Shown: positions 45,095 to 53,698, counted from the stretch's first letter. The stretch is DNA of 64,000 bases from Nisaea nitritireducens (GCF_014904795.1 NZ_JACZFS010000014.1:88533-152532); one strand, 5' to 3'. Numbers and translations: made by a program. The notes: a model not told the origin generated them from the sequence alone.

Positions 45095-46435
45095 TTACGC
45101 GCCTGTCAGCGCGTTATGGATGGAAAGCGCGGCTTGCTTGCCGTCTTCAACGGCCGCAACGGTGAGATCCTCACCGCCGGCAACCGCATCGCCCCCCGCC
45201 CAGATTTTCGGATGACTGGTGCGCCGGTCGTCCCCGGCCTTGATCCGTCCAGCCTCCAGCGCAACCTCGACCGCACTGCCCTGAAGCGGCACCGGTACAA
45301 AGGTCTGGCCGATGGCTTTCAGCACCATGTCCGCCTCGAGCGTGAACTGCGCGCCAGTGTCGGCGAGTTTTCCGCCCTCGTCTTTCGTCCGGGCAAAACT
45401 GATCGAGCCAACCTTGCCATCCGGCCCCGCTTCGATCTTTTCCGGCCGCGCCCAGTGCCGCAGCACAACGCCCTTCTCCTTGGCGAGCGACTGCTCGTAT
45501 GGGCTGGCATTCATCCGATCTGCACCGCGACGATAAACCAGCGTCACCTCGTCCGCGCCCAGCAGCTTGGACTGAACGGCCGCATCAATCGCCGTCATGC
45601 CGCCGCCGATGACGACAACATTGCTACCGACAGCGACTTTCTCCATCGCCGGTGCCTGCCGCAGATCCTCGATGAAATCGACCGCATCGGCAACGCCGTC
45701 GAGCGCCTCGCCGTCAACGCCGAGCCCATTGGTAGCCCCGAGGCCAAGGCCCAGGAAGACAGCATCGAAATCGGCGACCAGACTGTCGAGCGTTACGTCC
45801 CGCCCAAGCGCCATGCCGTTTTTCAATTCAACTCCGCCGATGGACAGCACGAAATCGAGCTCTTTCTGGGCGAACTCATCGACCGCCTTGTAGGCCGCAA
45901 TACCGTACTCGTTGAGCCCGCCACCCTTTTCCTTCGCCTCGAAGATCGTGACCTCATGCCCCAGCATGGCAAGCCGATGGGCACAGGAAAGCCCTGCAGG
46001 GCCGGCACCGACAACGGCAATCGTCTTGCCGGTCAGGGCTGCGCGTTCAAAAGGCTGAGCGCCCTTTTCCATCAGGTGATCGGTGGCATAACGCTGCAGC
46101 TCTCCGATCCGCACCGGTTTGTGTTCTATCTCCCGCACGCAGGCCTGCTCGCACAGGGTCTCCGTCGGGCAAACCCGGGCACACATGCCGCCGAGAATGT
46201 TCTCGCTCAGGATCGTCTTGGCCGACCCGGACGGATTGTCGGTCAGGATCTGGCGGATAAAGAGCGGTATATCGATGCCTGTCGGGCATGCCGTGACGCA
46301 GGGCGCGTCATGGCAGAAATAACAGCGGTCAGCCTCGACAACAGCTTCGTGTTTGCTGAGCAACGGATGGAGATCGGCGAAATTCGACTCGACCTCCGCC
46401 GGGGACAATCTGTCCCCACGGATATCAGACGGCAT
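45095..46435 (-). CDS. preT: NAD-dependent dihydropyrimidine dehydrogenase subunit PreT
   Basis: 446 residues of the glutamate-synthase-small-subunit-like flavoprotein group. N-terminal Fe-S cysteines are in CYFCHDAPCVTACPTGIDIP and GGMCARVCPTETLCEQAC. The FAD motif is VVGAGPAGLSCAHRLAMLG near residue 143, the NAD(H) motif is VVIGGGMTAIDAA near residue 275, and a C-terminal KIWAGGDAVAGG FAD contact follows. It takes electrons from NADH and passes them to PreA. First gene of the preTA operon, with a RutR-like palindrome 43-58 bp upstream. Confidence 0.96.
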   Translation of the reverse strand: MPSDIRGDRLSPAEVESNFADLHPLLSKHEAVVEADRCYFCHDAPCVTACPTGIDIPLFIRQILTDNPSGSAKTILSENILGGMCARVCPTETLCEQACVREIEHKPVRIGELQRYATDHLMEKGAQPFERAALTGKTIAVVGAGPAGLSCAHRLAMLGHEVTIFEAKEKGGGLNEYGIAAYKAVDEFAQKELDFVLSIGGVELKNGMALGRDVTLDSLVADFDAVFLGLGLGATNGLGVDGEALDGVADAVDFIEDLRQAPAMEKVAVGSNVVVIGGGMTAIDAAVQSKLLGADEVTLVYRRGADRMNASPYEQSLAKEKGVVLRHWARPEKIEAGPDGKVGSISFARTKDEGGKLADTGAQFTLEADMVLKAIGQTFVPVPLQGSAVEVALEAGRIKAGDDRRTSHPKIWAGGDAVAGGEDLTVAAVEDGKQAALSIHNALTGA

Positions 46436-46477
46436 AGTCTCTCCAGTTCAGAAGCCACGGTGCATTTGCACTCGTTT

Positions 46478-46493
46478 TTTACTATCTGATCAA
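46478..46493. promoter_or_regulatory. RutR-like operator upstream of preT (degenerate)
   Basis: TTTACTATCTGATCAA matches TTGACCAnnTGGTCAA at 11 of 14 defined positions and shares the TGATCAA half with the site next to rutR. Its distance from preT is suitable for control of the preTA operon. Confidence 0.55.
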
Positions 46494-46536
46494 AAATTTG
46501 AGACGCCGTCAAACTGAAGACGCGGTTGCCAGGCAT

Positions 46537-46576
46537 AAAAAATCGCCGGGAAGGTCACCCTCCCCGGCGATTTTTT
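46537..46576 (-). terminator. Rho-independent terminator of the sulfite reductase operon
   Basis: AATCGCCGGG and CCCGGCGATT arms enclose a short inner stem (GG/CC), with TTTTTT on the minus-strand side and A/T runs on both sides. It lies 31 bp after the DUF934 stop. Confidence 0.88.
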
Positions 46577-46607
46577 GACTTGCTCATAAAACCGGACAAT
46601 CAGACGG

Positions 46608-47171
46608 TCAGTAAGCCCAGCTTGCCAGCACGGCGGGCTCGACACGGCCGTATGCGCCGCCGTGACCGGACGGGGCAGTCTCGGCCTTGTCCTGGCAGGT
46701 GCCTTCGACGACATCGAGCGCCGGCTGATAGTAGCCCTTGAAACGGCGGTTCGCCCGCATCCAGGCCTCCAGCAGTTTTTCATCAGCGACCTCGACCGCA
46801 TCGACGCCGCAGCGCTGAAGGAACAGGAACTGGTCCTGAATGACATGACCGGTCGCCCGGATTTCACCCTTGAAGCCAAAACGATCCCGCAGCAAACGCG
46901 CTTGGGAGAAGGCCCGGCCATCATTGAATTTCGGGAAGAACAGGATCACCGTGTCGATATCTGCCAGATCCTCGCGGATATCCTCAACGTCATCGGCGTT
47001 TTCCAGCCGGACGGCGCGCCGGTCGAAATTTGCGATTAGTGTTTCGCGGCCCGCCTTCCATTCCTCGAGACTGACCTGCACCGGCGTGTCCCGGCCAAGC
47101 GTTTCAGCGTCCCGATCCGTAAGCGAAACCCAGATATCTTCCTGGATACGGCCACTCTTAATGATTGGCAT
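46608..47171 (-). CDS. DUF934 protein associated with sulfite reductase
   Basis: 187 residues. Recognised as DUF934 from SGRIQEDIWVSLTD at the start, RLENADDVEDI, DTVILFFPKFNDGRAFSQAR and GEIRATGHVIQDQFLFLQRC. Members are found next to sulfite reductase or PAPS reductase genes in proteobacteria and are thought to assist assimilatory sulfate/sulfite reduction, but their reaction is unknown. ATG at 47171 overlaps the end of the reductase gene by 14 bp. It is the last gene of the operon. Confidence 0.85.
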   Translation of the reverse strand: MPIIKSGRIQEDIWVSLTDRDAETLGRDTPVQVSLEEWKAGRETLIANFDRRAVRLENADDVEDIREDLADIDTVILFFPKFNDGRAFSQARLLRDRFGFKGEIRATGHVIQDQFLFLQRCGVDAVEVADEKLLEAWMRANRRFKGYYQPALDVVEGTCQDKAETAPSGHGGAYGRVEPAVLASWAY

Positions 47172-48813
47172 AGAGAGTCTCCTTGAAGGGGTTAATGCCG
47201 ACACGGGACACCGTGTCGATGAAGGTCTCGCCTTCGGTGCGGATTTTGCGGAACGTCCCGATCAGGGTGTCGATGGCGTCCACAACGCCTTCGGCCGGGA
47301 AGGACGGGCCGAGAATCTTGCCCACAGCGGCATTCTCGTCCGCGATACCGCCAATGGTGATCTGGTAATGCTCGACGCCCTTCTTATCGACACCGAGGAT
47401 GCCGATATTGCCGACATGATGATGCCCGCAGGCATTAATGCAGCCGGAGATGTTCAGCGTGATCGGGCCGATCTCGGATTGCAGCGCCGGATCGGAGAAG
47501 TGCCGGCTAAGGCGCTGTGCGATCGGAATCGCCCGGGCATTTGCCAGGTTGCAGTAATCCAGCCCGGGACAGGAAATGATGTCCGTGATCAGGCCTATAT
47601 TGGCATCCGCCAGACCATGCTCGCCAAGGGCCTGCCAGAGCGTGTGCAGATCCTGCTTGCGGACATAGGGCAGCACCACGTTCTGCTCGTGCGCGATGCG
47701 CAGCTCGCCGAGCGAGTATTTCTCCGCCAGATCGGCCAGCACTTCCATCTGCTCCGCCGTGGCATCGCCCGGCACCCCGCCCGCAGGCTTCAGGGACACC
47801 GTAACAATGGTGTAGCCCGGCTGCTTGTGCGGGAAGAGATTGGTCCGGGTCCAGGCCGCGAAGGCCGGATCGGTAAAGCGTGCGGCATCGTACGGCGCGA
47901 CCGGCTCCGCGATGGTCTCATAGGTCGGCGGCGCGAAATGCTGTTCGATCTCCGCGATCTTCCCGGCGTCCAGCGTCAGCGCGCTGTCCTTGATCTCCAG
48001 CCACTCCTCCTCGACCATCTCGGCGAATTTCTCGATGCCGACGGCGGCGACCAGGATCTTGATCCGGGCCTTGTAGAGATTGTCCCGGCGGCCGAGCAGG
48101 TTATAGGTCCGCAGGATCGCCTCCAGATACGACAGCAGGTGCTGCTTCGGCAGGAACTCGCGGATCGTCTCGCCGACGATGGGCGTGCGGCCCTGCCCCC
48201 CCCCGACGATCACCTCGAAGCCGACTTCACCGGCATCGTTTCGGCGCATGCGCAGGCCGATATCGTGCAGCTTCACAGCCGCCCGGTCATGCTCGGAGCC
48301 GGTGATGGCGATCTTGAACTTGCGCGGCAGGAAGGTGAATTCCGGATGCAGCGTGGACCATTGCCGCATGATCTCGGCCCAGACACGGGAATCCTCGATC
48401 TCGTCGGCGGCAACGCCGGCGAACTGGTCGGCCGTGACGTTACGGATGCAGTTGCCGCTGGTCTGGATCGCATGCATCTCGACATCGGCGAGTGCGTCCA
48501 GAATATTCGGCACATCGTCCAGCTTGGTCCAGTTGTACTGGATGTTCTGCCGGGTGGTGAAATGCCCCCAGTTGCGGTCCCAGCGCCGGGCGATATAGCC
48601 GAGCTGGCGCATCTGCGCGGCGGATAGCGTGCCATAGGGGATCGCGACCCGCAGCATATAGGCATGAAGCTGCAGATAGAGGCCGTTCATCAGGCGCAGC
48701 GGCTTGAACTCGTCCTCGGTCAGCTCGCCGGCGATCCGGCGCGCAACCTGATCCCGGAATTCCGCGGTGCGGTCCCGGACGAAGGCGTGATCGAATTCGT
48801 TATAGGTATACAT
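47158..48813 (-). CDS. Assimilatory nitrite/sulfite reductase hemoprotein (CysI-like)
   Basis: About 551 residues; six-electron reduction of sulfite to sulfide (or nitrite to ammonia) with siroheme and [4Fe-4S]. Two ferredoxin-like halves are seen, with TTRQNIQYNWTKLDDVPNIL and QTSGNCIRNVTADQFAG near the substrate site. The cluster/siroheme cysteines are in CPGLDYCNLA (~415-421) and SGCINACGHHHVGNIG (~458-462). The frame extends to 48903, but ATG at 48813 (MYTYNEFDHAF) fits the family and falls 4 bp after the previous stop. Co-transcription with the siroheme synthase gene supports a sulfite role. Confidence 0.93.
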   Translation of the reverse strand: MYTYNEFDHAFVRDRTAEFRDQVARRIAGELTEDEFKPLRLMNGLYLQLHAYMLRVAIPYGTLSAAQMRQLGYIARRWDRNWGHFTTRQNIQYNWTKLDDVPNILDALADVEMHAIQTSGNCIRNVTADQFAGVAADEIEDSRVWAEIMRQWSTLHPEFTFLPRKFKIAITGSEHDRAAVKLHDIGLRMRRNDAGEVGFEVIVGGGQGRTPIVGETIREFLPKQHLLSYLEAILRTYNLLGRRDNLYKARIKILVAAVGIEKFAEMVEEEWLEIKDSALTLDAGKIAEIEQHFAPPTYETIAEPVAPYDAARFTDPAFAAWTRTNLFPHKQPGYTIVTVSLKPAGGVPGDATAEQMEVLADLAEKYSLGELRIAHEQNVVLPYVRKQDLHTLWQALGEHGLADANIGLITDIISCPGLDYCNLANARAIPIAQRLSRHFSDPALQSEIGPITLNISGCINACGHHHVGNIGILGVDKKGVEHYQITIGGIADENAAVGKILGPSFPAEGVVDAIDTLIGTFRKIRTEGETFIDTVSRVGINPFKETLYANH

Positions 48814-48817
48814 CGCG

Positions 48818-49123
48818 TCAAACCAATGGAGTGGTTGCGGGAAGGTCGGTGCCGACGGTCGGCCCGGCCGCGCGGATGATTTCGCGCTGGCTGACCGGTG
48901 CAATGCCGGTTTCGGAAACGGATACGGCGAACAGATAGGTGCTCACGACCTCCTGCCGGGCGGCTGACGCAGCGGCACGCGCCTCAAGGACGGCTGCTGC
49001 CTCGTCACCGTCGGCAACTTCCGCATCGTGGAGCGCCAGAACCCAATCATTGTCTTCGGCGAGATAAACAACGGCGCCGTCACCCAGACGGTTGGCGGTC
49101 ATGACCTTGGTCGTCACTTTCAT
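48818..49123 (-). CDS. DUF2849 small protein of the sulfite reductase operon
   Basis: 101 residues; the N-terminus KVMTANRLGDGAVVYLAED and C-terminal REIIRAAGPTVGTDLP are typical of DUF2849. These proteins sit between siroheme synthase and sulfite reductase genes in alphaproteobacteria. The function is unknown. No signal or membrane segment. It lies 12 bp after the cysG stop and 4 bp before cysI. Confidence 0.85.
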   Translation of the reverse strand: MKVTTKVMTANRLGDGAVVYLAEDNDWVLALHDAEVADGDEAAAVLEARAAASAARQEVVSTYLFAVSVSETGIAPVSQREIIRAAGPTVGTDLPATTPLV

Positions 49124-49135
49124 TCTCTTCTGTTC

Positions 49136-50551
49136 CTATACGGCGAGGCGCCGGCCCTCGGGGGCCACGGCCTCAAAAATTTCACCTTCGGCAAGCGCGG
49201 CCACATCACCGAGAACGATCAGCGCGGGAGCGGAAATCTGCCGCGCATCGACCATCCCGGCGAGATCGGCCAGGGTCGTTTTCAGAATGCGTTGGTCCGG
49301 CAGGGTCGCCTTTTCGATCACGGCAACCGGCGTATCCGGCGTTCGGCCGGCAGCAAGCGCCGCCTCCATGATCCGAGGCGCCGCGCCGAGGCCCATATAG
49401 ATGACGACGGTGCCCTTGGTGTCGGCCAGCACATGGCTGTCGAACTCGGTCACACCGTTCCGGTCATGCCCGGTCAGAATGGTCAGGCGATTGGCATGAT
49501 CGCGATGGGTCAGCGGCAGTCCTGCAGCGGATGCCGCGCCAAGAGCCGCAGTCACACCGGGCACGATCTCGACGGAAAGGCCGCGCTCTTTCAGATAAGC
49601 CAGCTCCTCGCCGCCCCGGCCGAAGATGAACGGATCCCCGCCCTTCAGCCGCACAACGCGACTGCCGGCTTCGGCATGCTCGGCCAGCAGAGCGTTGATA
49701 TCGTCCTGACTATAGGAATGCTGCCCTGCCCGCTTGCCGACATCGATCCGGATAGAATCCCGCCGGACATAATCCAGCATGGTTGGGCCGATCAGCGCGT
49801 CATGCACGATCACATCCGCATCCTGCATCAGGCGCAGCGCCTTCAGGGTCAGAAGATCCGGGTCGCCGGGACCGGCGCCGACAAGGGCAACACTGCCCGA
49901 TGCGCCGCCGCGCTGACTCCGAGAACCATTGACCAGTCGCAACATGGCTTCCCGCCCGGCAGCTTCCCTGCCGGCGAGCACGTCATTGGCAACGGTGCCG
50001 TCGAACACAGTCTCCCAGAACAGGCGGCGCTCGCCGCCATCCGAAATGGCGGACATGACGGCACCGCGAAAACTCTGGGCAAACCGTGCCAACGCGCCGA
50101 GCCGAACCGGCAAGGACCGCTCGATCCGCTCACGGATGCGACGCACCATAACCGGTGCCGAGCCTTCGCTGCCTATGGCGACCACAATCGGGTCGCGGTC
50201 CACGATGCCAGGGATAATGAAAGTGGAGAGATCCGGACGGTCTACGACATTCGTCGGGATGCCAGTATTACGGATCTCACGCGCCAGACCATCGACGGCA
50301 AAGTCCTCGGCATCGCCGACAATAGCCAGACGGACATTGTCCAGATCGTGCGGCTCGAATCCGCGCCGGTGCAGCTCAATGCGCCCGGCAGCGGCCTCCG
50401 CCTCAATCTCGACATTAGGCTTCGTCGACACCACACGAATGACCGCTTCTGTCTTCAGCAGCAGACGCAACTTGCGCGCCGTGTCTTCATTGCCGCCGAC
50501 CAGGAGCACATGCTGATCGGCAAGATCGGCGAATATCGGAAAATACTTCAT
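49136..50551 (-). CDS. cysG: Siroheme synthase CysG (trifunctional)
   Basis: 471 residues. The N-terminal NAD-dependent dehydrogenase/ferrochelatase part (~1-150) starts MKYFPIFADLADQHVLLVGG and includes FIIPGIVDRDPIVVAIGSEG. The C-terminal uroporphyrinogen-III methyltransferase (~215-460) has VGAGPGDPDLLTLKALRLM, LKGGDPFIFGRGGEE and the SAM region VPGVTAALGAASAAGLPLTH. It makes siroheme for the reductase encoded two genes downstream. First gene of the operon, divergent from an Lrp-type regulator gene. Confidence 0.96.
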   Translation of the reverse strand: MKYFPIFADLADQHVLLVGGNEDTARKLRLLLKTEAVIRVVSTKPNVEIEAEAAAGRIELHRRGFEPHDLDNVRLAIVGDAEDFAVDGLAREIRNTGIPTNVVDRPDLSTFIIPGIVDRDPIVVAIGSEGSAPVMVRRIRERIERSLPVRLGALARFAQSFRGAVMSAISDGGERRLFWETVFDGTVANDVLAGREAAGREAMLRLVNGSRSQRGGASGSVALVGAGPGDPDLLTLKALRLMQDADVIVHDALIGPTMLDYVRRDSIRIDVGKRAGQHSYSQDDINALLAEHAEAGSRVVRLKGGDPFIFGRGGEELAYLKERGLSVEIVPGVTAALGAASAAGLPLTHRDHANRLTILTGHDRNGVTEFDSHVLADTKGTVVIYMGLGAAPRIMEAALAAGRTPDTPVAVIEKATLPDQRILKTTLADLAGMVDARQISAPALIVLGDVAALAEGEIFEAVAPEGRRLAV

Positions 50552-50667
50552 CGGTGGCTGTCCGCCTGGAGAAACCTGATCAGGAAATCGACCGCGTTCC
50601 CGTTGCCGGGCTCGGAGAGCTATTGAACTCTCAACGCTCCTGAAATATCATTATTTTTCCCAAATCG

Positions 50668-50699
50668 ACAATATGACCCCACTAAAAAGAAAATATTGT
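50668..50699. promoter_or_regulatory. Candidate Lrp-type operator between cysG and the regulator gene
   Basis: ACAATAT (50668-50674) and ATATTGT (50693-50699) are perfect inverted 7-bp arms 18 bp apart in the AT-rich divergent space. Lrp-family proteins often bind spaced AT-rich palindromes, so this is a candidate site for the adjacent regulator. Confidence 0.4.
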
Positions 50700-50752
50700 T
50701 CCCATACGCAGCACGCAGAGAACACGGCTGTCACAAAACAGGAAATTTGAGA

Positions 50753-51202
50753 ATGGATGACATGGACCGGAAGATCCTGCGGCTCCTGCAGGAAGACAGC
50801 AGCATCTCCGTCTCGGATATTGCCCGCACTGTCGGGCTTTCCGCATCGCCGTGCTGGAAGCGCATCAACCGCATGCAGGCAGAAGGATTGATCAAGCGCC
50901 AGGTGGCCGTGCTGGATGCGGACAAGCTTGGATACGGCCTCACCGTATTCGTGAGCATCAAGACGGGAGAACATTCGGGAGACTGGCTGAAATCCTTCGC
51001 CGAGACCGTCCAGGGCATGCCGGAAGTCCTCGAATTTCACCGTATGGCCGGTGAAGTGGATTACATGCTGAAAGTTGTCGTTCCCGACATGAAGAGTTTC
51101 GATTTATTCTACAAGAAGCTTGTGGAACTGACGGCGCTTAGTGAGGTCACCTCACGCTTCTCCATGGAGACCATCAAGGAAACGACCGCGTTGCCCGTTT
51201 GA
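50753..51202 (+). CDS. Lrp/AsnC-family transcriptional regulator (DecR-like)
   Basis: 149 residues with an N-terminal helix-turn-helix (MDRKILRLLQEDSSISVSDI, then VGLSASPCWKRINRMQAEG) and a C-terminal RAM effector domain including GEVDYMLKVVVPDM. The SASPCW recognition helix is typical of the DecR/YbaO branch, some members of which sense cysteine. ATG at 50753 is used. It is divergent from the cysG-sulfite reductase operon, which makes that operon the likely target. The cysteine link is inference. Confidence 0.9.
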   Translation: MDDMDRKILRLLQEDSSISVSDIARTVGLSASPCWKRINRMQAEGLIKRQVAVLDADKLGYGLTVFVSIKTGEHSGDWLKSFAETVQGMPEVLEFHRMAGEVDYMLKVVVPDMKSFDLFYKKLVELTALSEVTSRFSMETIKETTALPV

Positions 51203-51223
51203 GGCCCGCCCTGATTCGACCAT

Positions 51224-51248
51224 ATTTCGAGTTATAAAATCTCGAAAT
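51224..51248. promoter_or_regulatory. Inverted repeat between the Lrp gene and the TRAP operon
   Basis: ATTTCGAG (51224-51231) and CTCGAAAT (51241-51248) are perfect arms 9 bp apart, 22 bp after the Lrp stop. A further AATTTCGA occurs about 80 bp downstream. It may be an operator for the TRAP operon or a weak terminator. The remaining space up to the AGGGAG ribosome site holds no gene. Confidence 0.3.
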
Positions 51249-51458
51249 TGATATTTTCTAACTCTGGGGAGGGGCACTTGAGCAAATTTATACCGCATTG
51301 CGGCAATCGTGGTGAAGAATGGTTGCCAAATTGAAATTTCGAACGCACTAATTTCCGCGAGCTGCGAATAGGCACTTGTATAGTGGTCCGTCAGTGGCTT
51401 CACTCTGCGATCCAATTCGCACCGTTGAACGAAACAAAATATCTAGGGAGCTTCAACA

Positions 51459-52565
51459 ATGAAACGTCGCGATTTTATCACTAAGGCTGGGCTTGCTGGC
51501 GTTGGCGGTGCTGCTACCGTTGCCGCAGCATCGTCCTTCCCGAAACCGGCCCTTGCACAAGAGCGCATCGAGATGGTGATCGTCTCGACCTGGGGTCGCG
51601 ATTTCCCGGGTCTCGGCACCAACGCCCAGCTGATGGCCAAGCGCCTCGGAGATGTTTCCGACGGCCGCATTCAGGTTCAGTATTTCGCCGCTGGCGAGCG
51701 TGTCGGTGCATTCGACTCGTTCGACGAAGTCGCTTCCGGTAACGCGCAGGCCTATCACGCCGCCGATTACTACTGGAAAGGCAAGCATCCGGCCTGGGCG
51801 TACTTCACGTCCGTTCCGTTCGGCCTCACCGCCAGTGAAATGGGCGCCTGGATCCATCACATGGGTGGTCAGGAACTGTGGGACGAGTTGGCCGGCGAAT
51901 ATGGCCTCAAGTGCCTTCCGGCTGGTAACACCGGCGTGCAGATGGGCGGCTGGTTCAACAAGGAAATCAACAGCGCCGACGACCTCAAGGGCCTGAAGAT
52001 GCGTATCCCGGGCCTCGGCGGCGACGTCATGGCCAAGCTGGGCGCCTCTCCGGTTTCCCTGCCGGGCGGCCAGATCTATGAAAACCTTGTTTCCGGCGCC
52101 ATCGAGGCAACGGAATGGGTTGGCCCGTGGAACGATTATGCGATGAAGTTCTACGAAGCCACCAAGTACTACTACTTCCCGGGCATGCATGAGCCGGGCG
52201 GGTACGATTCCCTCGGCATGAACGCCTCCTGGTGGGGTACCCTGAGCAAAGCCGATCAGGCTCTCATCACCGCCGTTGCTCACCAGACCAACGACTGGAT
52301 GATGGCCGAATATAACGCCAAGAACGGTGAATACCTCCGCAAGCTCGTTGACGAGCAGGGTGTTGTCGTCAAGGAATTCAACGACGACGTCTATGACGCG
52401 TTCGGTGGAGCTGCCCAGGAAGTGTTCGAGGAAACGAAGGCGCACAGCGATCTCGCGCTCCGCGTTCACGAGAGCTTCGAGAAGGCCCGCAGCGCAGCTG
52501 GTGGCTGGCTGAAGCTTGCCGACATCGGCTACTCCCAGAAGCGCAACCGGGTGCTTGGCCTCTAA
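51459..52565 (+). CDS. TRAP transporter substrate-binding protein (DctP/TakP-like)
   Basis: 368 residues with a twin-arginine signal (MKRRDFITKAGLAGVGG, cut after ALA near residue 35) and a DctP fold. Landmarks include FDEVASGNAQAYHAADYYWKG, GGWFNKEINSADDLKGLKMR (the conserved Arg that binds the substrate carboxylate) and GAIEATEWVGPWNDYAMKFY. The pattern is close to TakP-type binding proteins for 2-oxo acids. It is first in the operon dctP-dctQ-dctM. The Tat signal implies folding before export, perhaps with a bound metal. Confidence 0.94.
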   Translation: MKRRDFITKAGLAGVGGAATVAAASSFPKPALAQERIEMVIVSTWGRDFPGLGTNAQLMAKRLGDVSDGRIQVQYFAAGERVGAFDSFDEVASGNAQAYHAADYYWKGKHPAWAYFTSVPFGLTASEMGAWIHHMGGQELWDELAGEYGLKCLPAGNTGVQMGGWFNKEINSADDLKGLKMRIPGLGGDVMAKLGASPVSLPGGQIYENLVSGAIEATEWVGPWNDYAMKFYEATKYYYFPGMHEPGGYDSLGMNASWWGTLSKADQALITAVAHQTNDWMMAEYNAKNGEYLRKLVDEQGVVVKEFNDDVYDAFGGAAQEVFEETKAHSDLALRVHESFEKARSAAGGWLKLADIGYSQKRNRVLGL

Positions 52566-52588
52566 ACTCAGCGTTTTCCTAACGCGTG

Positions 52589-52618
52589 CCGAGGCGGGGT
52601 TCCTGAATCCCGCCTCGG
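52589..52618 (+). repeat. Intercistronic hairpin between dctP and dctQ
   Basis: CCGAGGCGGG (52589-52598) and CCCGCCTCGG (52609-52618) are perfectly complementary. Only a short TCTTAT follows, so the hairpin may protect the dctP mRNA end or act as a weak terminator. Confidence 0.7.
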
Positions 52619-52639
52619 TCTTATAAGAGATTTCAAGAA

Positions 52640-53698
52640 ATGTCCGAATCAACCAACGTCACCGGGTTTCCCCCTGTCGGCGCGAGCTATCAGACGCCTG
52701 TATCCGCATTGACCCGCACATTTTGCTGGGCAAGCGTTGCTCTGACCCTGATGTTCATCGTCAACAATTACCTGATCTTCTGGCTGGATTGGCCCGGCTT
52801 TCTGACGCTCGTCGACCATCTGGCGATCTTCGGTCCGAGCAGTCTGAAGAAGCCGCTGGACAGCAGCGCGCAGCTCCTTGGCTGGCTCCAGGCCGCGAGC
52901 TACCTCGCCTGCATCGTCGGCGCTGCGCTCTATACCAAGCGCACCCCAGACAGGCCCCTGCGCCTAGACTCAAAGGTCATGGTGGACATTGCCGCCTATA
53001 TCGTACGCGCGGCCTTCTGGGCCGTGATCTTTGTCGGCCTTGCAGACATGATCATTTCCTTCCTCCGCGTTGAGGGACTCCTGCCGACGATACTCGGCGA
53101 CGAAATGGCAACCGCTCTTGGCCGCTCCCAGTTTCGCGGCTCCTATGTCCACATCCCGCTGGTGCTGGTTGGTGCGCTGGTGGCCTGCTTCACCCGCTCG
53201 CTCGGCTTCACCTGGCTCGCGCTCCTTGTGGTGGCCGCGGAGCTGGGGATCGTGCTCAGCCGGTTCATCTTCTCCTACGAGCAGGCGTTCCAGGGTGACC
53301 TCGTCCGTTTCTGGTATGGCGCCCTCTTCCTCTTTGCCAGCGCCTACACGCTGTACGAAGACGGCCACGTCCGGGTGGATGTGTTCTACGCGGCGCTCAC
53401 GAGCCGTATCAGGGGACTGATCAATATTTGGGGATCGCTACTGCTCGGCATGTCGCTTTGCGTCACCGTCATGACCATTGGCATGTGGAGCAAGTCGGCA
53501 ATCATCAACAGCCCGCTGCTGAGCTTCGAAGTGTCCCAGTCCGGCTTCGGCATGTATGTCAAATACCTGATGGCCAGTTTCCTCGGAATCTTCGCCGTCA
53601 CCATGATGATCCAGTTTGCCAGCTACATTCTGGAAAGCCTCGCCGATTATCGAGACGAGCCCGGCCGACGCGAAATCGGCGGGTCCTCCGCACATTAA
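52640..53698 (+). CDS. TRAP transporter small permease DctQ, long form
   Basis: 352 residues with about eight hydrophobic segments, against about four in a usual ~160-200-residue DctQ. The standard DctQ block is in the C-terminal part: LYEDGHVRVDVFYAALTSR and GLINIWGSLLLGMSL. The extra N-terminal region (~20-160) holds segments such as SVALTLMFIVNNYLIFWLD and AFWAVIFVGLADMIISFL. It pairs with the adjacent DctM, 23 bp away. It could be regarded as a DctQ fused to an additional membrane domain. Confidence 0.85.
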   Translation: MSESTNVTGFPPVGASYQTPVSALTRTFCWASVALTLMFIVNNYLIFWLDWPGFLTLVDHLAIFGPSSLKKPLDSSAQLLGWLQAASYLACIVGAALYTKRTPDRPLRLDSKVMVDIAAYIVRAAFWAVIFVGLADMIISFLRVEGLLPTILGDEMATALGRSQFRGSYVHIPLVLVGALVACFTRSLGFTWLALLVVAAELGIVLSRFIFSYEQAFQGDLVRFWYGALFLFASAYTLYEDGHVRVDVFYAALTSRIRGLINIWGSLLLGMSLCVTVMTIGMWSKSAIINSPLLSFEVSQSGFGMYVKYLMASFLGIFAVTMMIQFASYILESLADYRDEPGRREIGGSSAH

